Of a DNA stretch of 36,498 nt, positions 23,826-31,417 are shown piece after piece. The position numbers were made by a program, and so were the translations under genes. Below the pieces are notes generated by a model. That model did no database searches, was not told the origin of the DNA, and saw nothing but the letters and a program-made list of their open reading frames with translations. The DNA is taken from positions 1 to 36,498 of the forward strand of contig QIKQ01000056.1 of NCBI GenBank assembly GCA_003233075.1. The letters run 5' to 3'. The stretch's first letter is position 1. Every line of letters begins with the position of its first letter. Source of the stretch: Gammaproteobacteria bacterium (GTDB lineage Bacteria > Pseudomonadota > Gammaproteobacteria > SZUA-21).

Positions 23826-26800
23826 CTAATTTATAATGCTGTATATTAATATCAATATTAAAATAACAAGTAAATACGTTATTGTCTTACAGCATTTTTT
23901 AGAGCCTCTACTTGGTTTTTGCGGATCAGGAATTAGAGGTTGTCGACCTTCAACGTATTTACCTCGTACCGCTTCTCGTTTGACAGGTTTATTATCGCGC
24001 GTATAGCCGGTCGCACGAAATGTAAACTCATAACTTCCCGACTCGGCGGTATTGGTAAAAAAGCGAGCGTATTCACCATCGTTAATGTCTGCATCATTAT
24101 GCACACCGTCATCATATAAATTTAAGTCCCAGCTTGCCCCACTAGGAGAGACAGCATGTACAGTGACATTGCAGCCAGTTACTCTAAGGTCGGCTTCGGT
24201 TATAACTGAAGATAAAAGAATAGGTTCGCCCGTCTTTACTACACCAGGCGTTACATAGGCTTGCATTCTAAAATTAGAATTCGCGCCAATCGCGATACCG
24301 TATTTTACTGGCTTATCCCAGTCTTTGCATTTTTGATACTCGTAAAAACTTTGCTTAGAGTAACCTTGTGTTGAAGCGTTTGTAACTATGTCAAAACAGA
24401 CTGTACCTGGGTGTTCAATAACGACTTTCCATCGATCTTCATATCGTTCAGGCTCTCCTTGTGGAACACGAAACTCGATAAATCGTGCAGTGTCGGTAAA
24501 TCCTGGACGGATTTGAAAACCAGGGGGCACAGTATTCATATCGATGAGTTCACCTTTGGGAGAACGCAGGTAGAATGGCAAACGAATACCTTTATGATCG
24601 AAAATAACGACAAGTGAACCTACATCACCACGCAGTAAATCGAATTCAATCTCGTGTTTATCACCTGGCATAATGTTATAGACAGGATCTTCTATAACAG
24701 CCATGTCGATGGCATCCATGTATATTTGCGTAAAATATTTTTCTAAACTAAAATATTGTTCGCCGCTGAGATCACCCACTATTCCATAATACGCACCTGT
24801 TGCTTGTGATAAGAGATCAAGCTGACCTTTATCGATATTCTCTTCATTTCCCAAGCCAACACTGTATATTCTAACATCCGATGGTACTGGTAGAGCCTCT
24901 GTTTCATCTATATTCGAGTTATCAGGCTTTTTAGAGGGGCCACCCATAAGCGTATACCATGTATTATCCGCTGGATTTAAATAAGCGCGATTATCTTGTC
25001 CATCAGTAAGGACTATCATGACTTTATTTAATAAGGGTGGTGTAGTAGGTCGCGGTATTGCTAATTCGTTTAAGCCAAGTATTACGCCACCTGCTATATT
25101 AGTCGCACCATCTGGATCTAATTCAACGCTGTTGATGGATGCAGTTATGCCTGGTTGATTTCCACTTGTTATATCAATAATTGGCTGAAATGTATTTGGA
25201 TCTTTATTGAACTTCACCAGAGTAATACGATCTAGAATATCTGGGCGAGCCAATTCAGAGAATAATTTGCCAGCAGCTATTTCTGCCTCAAACTTAAATC
25301 GATCACCAGATGGATCAGCCATGCTTCCGGAGCGATCAAATACTTGAGCTGCATCAACGGCTATTGGTGGTACTATTTCTGCGCTTAAAGGAAAAATCCA
25401 ATTAGAAATTGGGTTGTTGGGATCGTTATGATTAAAAATAAATAATTCCGCAGATTTAAGTGCAGGACTGTCGTCTGCAAAAAAACTCACTGCAATAATA
25501 GTTTCATTATCGCCAGTTGGAATCGAGCCACAGGCAGTTGCTGGATCAACATTATAGTTTCTCTGAATTTCTAAATCATATAAAGAACCAGAAGGTGGCT
25601 GAAGCCCGAAAAAAGTCTGATCAACGCCCTGAATTCTAGCTGTGAATGAGAGAGGACCATCGCCAATATTTAGAATTTTAATAATACGAACGGTGCGAAA
25701 ACCTTGTTGTATTTCCCCAAAATTAATAGGAGCGATAGGGGGTACGCTAATAGTTGAGTTTGCGATACAACCTTCACCAGTTAAATTAATGTTATCTGGA
25801 CTTCCTGGATCATCGCTGATTATTGAAATAGCATCTGAATAGGGTATTTCGGCAATAGGGCTAAAACTAATATTATGTGGATGATTTCCACCGACTGGGA
25901 TGGTAATAGAAACTGCCGGCCAGCTAAAAAAACCGGCGTTTGCAGCGATGTTTACATCAATTGGTATTTCACCGTTATTACTTATAGTTAATGTCTTCGA
26001 TGGACTAGAACCAATTGAAGTTTTTCCCCAGGCAAGAGAAGCTGAGCTAAAACCGATAGCGATAACAGGTTCACGAGCTTCGCCTTCGCAAACCAGGTTA
26101 GAGTCGCCATTTGCGGGAGTTCGGCTAACGGGTAAGTTTGTTGGACCAAAATTGCCAATAGCGCCTGGTGCGAAGGTAACATCAACCGTCATGGAGTCGC
26201 CTGGAGATAAATTCGCAGGAAGTGATTCACTGGTTGAGGTAACGGCAAATGGCGAGGCATTAGCAATCGAATTAATATTTAAACAATCATCACCATCATT
26301 TTCAATAGTAAATGTTTCAGACGTAGTTGTTAGGGCTGCGGGAACACCTGGGCCGATGACTGCATCGGGAAACGTATGGGATGACGGGGAAATGGCGCAT
26401 TCACCTAGGGGTTTAGGGCAAACGCTCGTGTAACTCATGCCGCCGCTGGAATAATTAATTATGAGTTCAGTTGCACTTGCTTCTGCATGCGTTATACCTG
26501 TAGCGATAAAAGGCGGCGGGCCTGCACAAATAACGTCGCCATTATCACTGCGACGAATTGATAGATTCTGAATTTGCGTGCCGGATGAGCTCCAAATTAG
26601 AAATGCTTTACCATTTCCGGGACTTTTATGAACGACAGGTTCATTGACTCCTGTGCTTGACGAGCTACTTAAAAAAATCGATTGTTCTGAAGGGCTACCA
26701 CCCGTAAAGTCGACTATTGTAACATTACGGTTAACAGGACCAGCACCTGAACCTGATTCGAGAATCAATACATGATTACTCGTGCCAAACATTAAATATT

Positions 26801-26987
26801 TGGAAAGGTTGGTTCCAAGGGTTTGATGAAATATTGATCCACCGGGTCCTGTAACTGTAATACCTGGGCTAGGGCCGGCAGTATCGCGCTCGACGGTAAT
26901 ACCGCCTTGACTTTGATTTAATGCAGTAGACCAAGGTGTGATCGGGTCAAATGGACCATTAGTAATATTTAGCGACACGCAAGCCAT
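23826..26987 (-). CDS. Large ASH-repeat / VWA-domain protein with C-terminal membrane anchor
   Basis: This 1053-residue protein has no signal peptide at its N terminus (MACVSLNITNGPFDPITPW). A beta-rich opening (1 to about 195) is followed by three ASH/choice-of-anchor-D-like immunoglobulin folds (about 196-300, 310-405 and 415-535). Next is a von Willebrand A domain (about 545-745) with an intact MIDAS: Asp551 in FDRSGSM, Thr in DGATNIAGG and Asp in VLTDGQDN. A beta-rich part (about 760-880) and an Ig-like domain (about 920-1010, LLSSVITEADLRVTG) follow, then one hydrophobic helix at the end (1033-1052) after Arg/Lys/Cys residues. The gene is monocistronic. It faces the protease gene and is divergent from the ICE operon. 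A role in adhesion or surface assembly is likely, but the export route is unclear. Confidence 0.8.
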   Translation of the reverse strand: MACVSLNITNGPFDPITPWSTALNQSQGGITVERDTAGPSPGITVTGPGGSIFHQTLGTNLSKYLMFGTSNHVLILESGSGAGPVNRNVTIVDFTGGSPSEQSIFLSSSSSTGVNEPVVHKSPGNGKAFLIWSSSGTQIQNLSIRRSDNGDVICAGPPPFIATGITHAEASATELIINYSSGGMSYTSVCPKPLGECAISPSSHTFPDAVIGPGVPAALTTTSETFTIENDGDDCLNINSIANASPFAVTSTSESLPANLSPGDSMTVDVTFAPGAIGNFGPTNLPVSRTPANGDSNLVCEGEAREPVIAIGFSSASLAWGKTSIGSSPSKTLTISNNGEIPIDVNIAANAGFFSWPAVSITIPVGGNHPHNISFSPIAEIPYSDAISIISDDPGSPDNINLTGEGCIANSTISVPPIAPINFGEIQQGFRTVRIIKILNIGDGPLSFTARIQGVDQTFFGLQPPSGSLYDLEIQRNYNVDPATACGSIPTGDNETIIAVSFFADDSPALKSAELFIFNHNDPNNPISNWIFPLSAEIVPPIAVDAAQVFDRSGSMADPSGDRFKFEAEIAAGKLFSELARPDILDRITLVKFNKDPNTFQPIIDITSGNQPGITASINSVELDPDGATNIAGGVILGLNELAIPRPTTPPLLNKVMIVLTDGQDNRAYLNPADNTWYTLMGGPSKKPDNSNIDETEALPVPSDVRIYSVGLGNEENIDKGQLDLLSQATGAYYGIVGDLSGEQYFSLEKYFTQIYMDAIDMAVIEDPVYNIMPGDKHEIEFDLLRGDVGSLVVIFDHKGIRLPFYLRSPKGELIDMNTVPPGFQIRPGFTDTARFIEFRVPQGEPERYEDRWKVVIEHPGTVCFDIVTNASTQGYSKQSFYEYQKCKDWDKPVKYGIAIGANSNFRMQAYVTPGVVKTGEPILLSSVITEADLRVTGCNVTVHAVSPSGASWDLNLYDDGVHNDADINDGEYARFFTNTAESGSYEFTFRATGYTRDNKPVKREAVRGKYVEGRQPLIPDPQKPSRGSKKCCKTITYLLVILILILIYSIIN

Positions 26988-27291
26988 ATTAAGCTCCTAA
27001 TTATGTTCGTAAACAACCTTCATTAATTCCTGATTATAATTTAGTATGATGCCGTAACTTAGTACTAAACTACAACTAGCCTATCGGCCATTGAATCTAA
27101 ACGGTCGCTAAACTTTGAGAACTGATATGAAAGATCTCCTAATTAAATCGACTAATTGATACTTTATGGTCAATTATCTAAAAATAAATGGTTTTAAAGT
27201 TATACCACCCTTTTCCTATTGAGATACAAAGCAAGCTTGATTATTCTTCCTTTAGCTTAAATGAAATATTAAAACTAATATTGGAGGACTC
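26988..27291. other. Divergent promoter region of the VWA gene and ICE operon
   Basis: These 304 bases separate the divergent VWA gene and the pilL-like gene. A 7-bp inverted repeat, TTTAGTA (27040-27046) and TACTAAA (27063-27069), lies closer to the VWA side and could be an operator. A strong ribosome site, GGAGG, precedes the pilL start at 27292. No reliable -10/-35 pair could be assigned. No att-like direct repeat was found, so this is not shown to be the island edge. Confidence 0.45.
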
Positions 27292-28194
27292 ATGCGTAAA
27301 CTTGTTCTAATTCTTGTTCTAATTTTTGTCTTTAATATTTCACTTCTTTTTGCGCAAACAAATAATAAGTCTAAGCGAACTTATGTTAGCGGACTACGAT
27401 ATGTTACTAATGGACCAAGCCGTGAGCAAGCGGACCCACTGTATGTAACTGTGAACGTCAAATTTTCGAGAAATATAAAAACTGTTGGTGGCGCAATTAA
27501 ATATGTAATAGCTAGATCCGGTTATCATATTAGTTCCGGTAATTTGTCTAGTAAAGGGACAAGGCTTTTAATGAATTTACCTTTACCTCATGTGCAACGT
27601 AGATTAGAACCAATGACTCTTAGGCAAGCATTACGGGTACTCATTGGCGAAGCGTATAGGATTAAGGTTAATCCAATTAGCCGTTCAATAAGTTTTGGGG
27701 TTAAACCAAAATATGAAAAAATGTTAAGCGCTGCCATTTCAGATTTTTATTCGAGAAATAAAAAATTAGTAGTTTTAGATAAAAGAATTAGAAAAACTAA
27801 AAGTAAATCGAGTAAAGTCGAATCGAAAAAACAATCTAAGAAAAAAGCTAAGGAGAGGAAAAAAAGTAAGGCCAAAATAGCAAACAATATGGATAAGCGT
27901 TATAAAATTATAAATCCGATAAAATCATACGCTGTCAGAATAAAGTCGCCTAAAGTTTCGATTAACCAGGCTCTCGTCGCCATTTTTGAAAACAATCAAA
28001 ACATGTTCCACAATAATAATATGTATCTATTACGAACGGGTGCAAAAATAAAGATGCCGCCTAATAATTTACTTAATAAATATAAGACTGACGAAGCAGA
28101 TTACATGGTACTAAATCACTTCCATAAACTTAGGAAATCTTACCATAAGTCAATGCCAGTTAAAACTCGACTTGCGAAACAATATTCGGAGTAA
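27292..28194 (+). CDS. pilL: PilL-type ICE protein with a FimV-like second domain
   Basis: This 300-residue protein has a signal peptide (1 to about 21, LLFAQ) and then a domain (about 45-140) matching the PilL N-terminal family of PFGI-1-class ICEs (TIGR03748): TVGGAIKYVIARSGYHI, LPLPHVQRRLEPMTLRQALRVL and a closing RSISFG. A very Lys-rich linker (about 157-205) follows, then a segment (about 210-260), KVSINQALVAIFENNQNMF followed by MYLLRTGAKIKMP, that resembles the FimV N-terminal pattern (a VNQMM-like start, NPEAF-like middle and LLKAGAVLRIP-like end). PilL proteins belong to the pilus part of the mating system. FimV-like domains work in inner-membrane pilus assembly. The start has GGAGG upstream. 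It is the first gene of the operon. Confidence 0.8.
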   Translation: MRKLVLILVLIFVFNISLLFAQTNNKSKRTYVSGLRYVTNGPSREQADPLYVTVNVKFSRNIKTVGGAIKYVIARSGYHISSGNLSSKGTRLLMNLPLPHVQRRLEPMTLRQALRVLIGEAYRIKVNPISRSISFGVKPKYEKMLSAAISDFYSRNKKLVVLDKRIRKTKSKSSKVESKKQSKKKAKERKKSKAKIANNMDKRYKIINPIKSYAVRIKSPKVSINQALVAIFENNQNMFHNNNMYLLRTGAKIKMPPNNLLNKYKTDEADYMVLNHFHKLRKSYHKSMPVKTRLAKQYSE

Positions 28195-29439
28195 ATGATG
28201 GCAACAAAGATTCATATTGATAACATTGATTCTGAATACTTTTGCAATAATAATTATGACAGCAAAAAGAAGAGTAACCTAGATTTGAAATCCAGCGAGT
28301 TAGAGCGATTAAAAGAGTCACAAAAAAGAGTAAAAAACGCGATTAAGAAGGACAAGAAAAAAACTCAATGGAACGGCTTGCTAGCATTTTCATTGCTTTC
28401 GTTAGTTGTCATTCTAATATATGCGCTGATTGATTTTGGCCAATGGAATGAAAAGAAGTTACTTGAAAGATTTCAAAAAAATAATCCTATGGCTGTAGGT
28501 GACCAGAATAATGTCAAAGCAATAATTAGCATGAACAATATACCGAGAAGAGAAGTCAACGACGAAATCTTAAATGATGAAGATAAAGCTAATAAAAATA
28601 GTGACAGTCAAAAACCCTCGCCAAATCAAAGTGTAACTAAAGAGAAAAGTGACCCGAGTGTCACAAAATTTAAGGAATTAGATCGTGATTCAAAAGTAAA
28701 TGTTAGGAATATTCCTGTAGCATTGAATTCTAAAAACGCAGTGGGTTATCAAGAATTACTGGGTCAGAAAAATCAAGATCGAAAAAACGTAACTGATAAA
28801 AAATTGGCTAAATCGGTTTTATCATTTCAAAATATTTATAAAAAAGCCAACACTACTTTAATACCTAAAGTTGATAAGCGGAGTACATTGATTAAAGTGA
28901 ATAAAACAGCAACGTCTGATTTAAAAAACGGTGATTCCTCAAAAGAAGGTTTACTGGGGTACTTAACGCAGTACGATACTGTATCTGTTGATAATAAGAA
29001 TACTAAGAGAGATAAAAAATATTTGACAAAAATAGCTAACATGAAAGTAAAAATGCAAAGAATGGAAAAAACTATGAAAACCATGGGTGAAGTAGCAAAT
29101 ATTCCAACAAAAGTCTTGCAAGATAAAATCACCAGTCAAAATAAGAAGCTTGAAAAACTACGACTCCAATTGGCTTTAAATAATAAAAAAATCTTCTTTA
29201 AAATAGATAAAGTTAAGGCGCCAGAAAAGAAAATACGGAAAAGACGACCTGGCTTACCGTTCAAGGTTATCGCGGTAGACTGGACTAATAAAGAACCAGT
29301 ATTAGGAATTTTAGAAAAAGGTAACTATGAGCATATTAGAAAAGGTGAATCACTTAAGGGCTGGAAATTGATGACTGTAAGTGAGTCTGAAGCAGTATTC
29401 CGTCAAGGAGATCGAGTGATTAAAAAATCGATTTATTAG
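28195..29439 (+). CDS. Single-pass membrane protein of the ICE operon, PilP-like C terminus
   Basis: This 414-residue protein starts directly after the pilL stop codon (ATG 28195, or the adjacent ATG 28198, which has better spacing to GGAG). The cytoplasmic N terminus is basic and helical (about 28-58), followed by one membrane segment (62-82, LLAFSLLSLVVILIYALI). A long, Lys/Asn/Asp-rich, probably disordered stretch (about 90-275) leads to a coiled coil (about 275-335, NMKVKMQRMEKTMKTMG...EKLRLQLALN). The final domain, GLPFKVIAVDWTNKEPVLGI followed by YEHIRKGESLKGWKLMTVSE, resembles the small beta domain of PilP/conjugative pilus proteins. It lies in the early part of the ICE operon, where I know no standard family of this shape. 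Confidence 0.72.
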   Translation: MMATKIHIDNIDSEYFCNNNYDSKKKSNLDLKSSELERLKESQKRVKNAIKKDKKKTQWNGLLAFSLLSLVVILIYALIDFGQWNEKKLLERFQKNNPMAVGDQNNVKAIISMNNIPRREVNDEILNDEDKANKNSDSQKPSPNQSVTKEKSDPSVTKFKELDRDSKVNVRNIPVALNSKNAVGYQELLGQKNQDRKNVTDKKLAKSVLSFQNIYKKANTTLIPKVDKRSTLIKVNKTATSDLKNGDSSKEGLLGYLTQYDTVSVDNKNTKRDKKYLTKIANMKVKMQRMEKTMKTMGEVANIPTKVLQDKITSQNKKLEKLRLQLALNNKKIFFKIDKVKAPEKKIRKRRPGLPFKVIAVDWTNKEPVLGILEKGNYEHIRKGESLKGWKLMTVSESEAVFRQGDRVIKKSIY

Positions 29440-29484
29440 TAATAACTAAAGTCGCTAATGATAGGGATCGAAAGAAATATAAAT

Positions 29485-30300
29485 ATGGCCGTTAAGAATC
29501 TTATAAATCTAGTTCTTCTTGTTTCGGTAATTTTATTGTCGGTTTTTAGTTCATTTATTTACGCAAAAGAAAATAATACAAGTTTCAAGAAAACTAAATA
29601 CAAAGATTCACTACTTAAGCAAAGTGAAACTAAAAAAAGCATATATCGAAATGCAAAAATGTGGGGTATTACGATTGAAGACTGGGCGCGATATAAAGAA
29701 ATAATGAAAGGCCCTCAGGGTATTTGGACACCAAATTTAGACCCACTAATGGCTTTAGGTTTAAACGCAAAAACAGAAAATGAACGACGGCGTATTGCAT
29801 TAATACAGCTTAAACTTGAAGAAAAAAGACTTGTTCGTATGTTGGCCTATGATCGAACTTATAAGAAAATAGAAAAAGAATATTTTGGTAATCAAACATT
29901 AGTGGACATTAAAAAACTAAAACGAAGAATAACATTAGCTAAGAAAGCGAGAAAGATTCGAGCACAAGACAAACAAATGCAAATAGGTGACCGACTTCTT
30001 CTATTTGTTTCCTTGAAGGGTTGTGAGCAATGTCGACAAACTGCTTATCGTGCAATAGATTATGTTCGAGGTAAAAAAGGAGTTGGCGTTGACATCTTTT
30101 TTGTGGGGACAACGAATAAAGAAAAAAATGAAATACAAGCATGGGCTAAATCTATGTCAATAAGTTCGCTTTCGATTAAACATGGCAATGTATCACTTAA
30201 TTATGATCGGGGTACGTTTAAACGCTTAACCAAGGACCAAGGTGTACTTCCTTTAGTTATTCGTAAGCGTGGTAGTAAATTAACACATGAGGTCTTATGA
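29485..30300 (+). CDS. ICE protein of the PFL_4693 family (TIGR03759)
   Basis: This 271-residue protein, counted from ATG 29485, which places a clean signal peptide (MAVKNLINLVLLVSVILLSVF...YA) at the N terminus; ATG 29458 adds nine residues before it. The mature part has the family pattern: WGITIEDWARYKEIMKGPQGIW, PNLDPLMALGL, then ERRRIALIQLKLEEKRLVRMLAYDRTY, and a thioredoxin-like end with CEQC followed by VDIFFVG. The CxxC pair suggests a redox or disulfide role in the periplasm, not proven for this family. It is a standard component of PFGI-1/SXT-type ICE operons. The gene lies 45 bases after its upstream neighbour and 15 bases before the next gene. Confidence 0.83.
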   Translation: MAVKNLINLVLLVSVILLSVFSSFIYAKENNTSFKKTKYKDSLLKQSETKKSIYRNAKMWGITIEDWARYKEIMKGPQGIWTPNLDPLMALGLNAKTENERRRIALIQLKLEEKRLVRMLAYDRTYKKIEKEYFGNQTLVDIKKLKRRITLAKKARKIRAQDKQMQIGDRLLLFVSLKGCEQCRQTAYRAIDYVRGKKGVGVDIFFVGTTNKEKNEIQAWAKSMSISSLSIKHGNVSLNYDRGTFKRLTKDQGVLPLVIRKRGSKLTHEVL

Positions 30301-30315
30301 CAGGAAAGGATGACA

Positions 30316-30903
30316 ATGGAAATAAGAGAACTCACAATTTATAACTCCAGTACGAAAGCATTAATTGATCCGAATCGATCAGGTGATAGTTTTGAGTTTT
30401 GTTGTTATATATTAAACCAAATGAACTTGAATTTAAATGATAAATCACGATTTGAGTGGACATTGAAAGTTAACAGTTTGCTTGATTTTATTGAATTGCA
30501 GACTCCCTTAGAGATTCGCCGCCTTGCGCACAAATACATAGAAGCCCCAGATCCTTGGTTACTCTCACTGACAATGGAAAAAACAAATTCAGTGGGGCAT
30601 AAAATGATTAATTTGATCGAGGCAATTGATGGCTTGTGTAATATTATCAATCGCCCATCGTCTGAAAAAATCGTTTTTGAAAAACGTGAGATGATACGAA
30701 GATATGTGTTTAAAAATATATCTAGTATTTTGCGTATGCCAAAAGAGGGCGTTGATTCTAGCATACTGTTTCGTCAAGTAGCCATTTTTAGTGGATCGGC
30801 TTATTTATTTGAGTTGCCTTCTTTGGAAAAAAAAATACATGCTCGTTTACTATCATCACGTTATAAACAAACATCTGCGAGTAGGCATGATCATGCGTCC
30901 TAA
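30316..30903 (+). CDS. Uncharacterised protein at the transglycosylase position of the ICE operon
   Basis: This 195-residue protein starts at ATG 30316, with AGGAAAGG (30302-30309) seven bases upstream; ATG 30310 is in frame but too close to that site. No signal peptide, membrane segment or known motif is visible. The sequence is mostly helical and hydrophilic, with WTLKVNSLLDFIELQTPLEIR and HKMINLIEAIDGLCNIINR in the middle and a basic end. In many PFGI-1-type operons a lytic transglycosylase gene stands between the PFL_4693 and PFL_4695 genes; this protein has none of the expected catalytic features. It overlaps the start of the next gene. Function is unknown. Confidence 0.65.
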   Translation: MEIRELTIYNSSTKALIDPNRSGDSFEFCCYILNQMNLNLNDKSRFEWTLKVNSLLDFIELQTPLEIRRLAHKYIEAPDPWLLSLTMEKTNSVGHKMINLIEAIDGLCNIINRPSSEKIVFEKREMIRRYVFKNISSILRMPKEGVDSSILFRQVAIFSGSAYLFELPSLEKKIHARLLSSRYKQTSASRHDHAS

Positions 30904-31417
30904 TATCATGGCTTTTGCAATGTTTTTATTGATTGGGTTCGCATTGCCGGGATATTCAGCCGTAAAGGTCATCTATGATACGGGCAAGACTCATTCAATT
31001 TCACCTTTTTACATTGCGCTTCAAGGTCAGGGCGTAAAGCGTAAATCAGTTGTATATAAAGGTCCGATGACAATTGGTATAGACCAACAAATTCCGTATA
31101 AAACACCGAATATGAAACCGGGTGTTTTTAAAACCTATCGCAAAGATATAAAACATAAGCGAGGTTACTTAAGGCCAATGTTTTTAATCGGTACAGATAC
31201 ATTGTCTAAAAAGTGGTTGACCAAAAATCGTACGACCCTCATTAAACGAGGTGCACAAGGGATATTGGTTGAAGCCAGCACTAAAGCGCAGGTGGAGGAG
31301 ATGAATCGAATCGCTAGAGGTTTAAAACTCAATTATTTCTCGGCCTATGAGATAGCCCGGAATTTACAGTTAACACGTTATCCAGTTCTCATTTCAAAAG
31401 AGTATATTGAACAGTGA
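30893..31417 (+). CDS. ICE protein of the PFL_4695 family (TIGR03765)
   Basis: This 174-residue protein starts at ATG 30893, placed so that a signal peptide (MRPNIMAFAMFLLIGFALPGYS) begins cleanly and AGTAGG lies about 7 bases upstream; ATG 30887 is also possible. It overlaps the previous gene by 11 bases. The start of the mature protein, AVKVIYDTGKTHSISPFY, is the family landmark. It continues with PMFLIGTDTLSKKWL and RYPVLISKEYIEQ. Members are periplasmic ICE proteins of unknown biochemical function. The gene ends at TGA 31417, overlapping the GTG start of traD (GTGA), so translation is coupled. Confidence 0.82.
   Translation: MRPNIMAFAMFLLIGFALPGYSAVKVIYDTGKTHSISPFYIALQGQGVKRKSVVYKGPMTIGIDQQIPYKTPNMKPGVFKTYRKDIKHKRGYLRPMFLIGTDTLSKKWLTKNRTTLIKRGAQGILVEASTKAQVEEMNRIARGLKLNYFSAYEIARNLQLTRYPVLISKEYIEQ

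Noticed and set aside
25900..26433. A 177-residue plus-strand frame inside the ASH/VWA gene.
   Set aside because: It is antisense to ASH repeats with clear domain signals, has no ribosome site and looks like no protein.
27040..27069. An att site or ICE boundary near the first conjugation gene.
   Set aside because: Only a short inverted repeat is present; no direct repeat pair or tRNA gene end was found.
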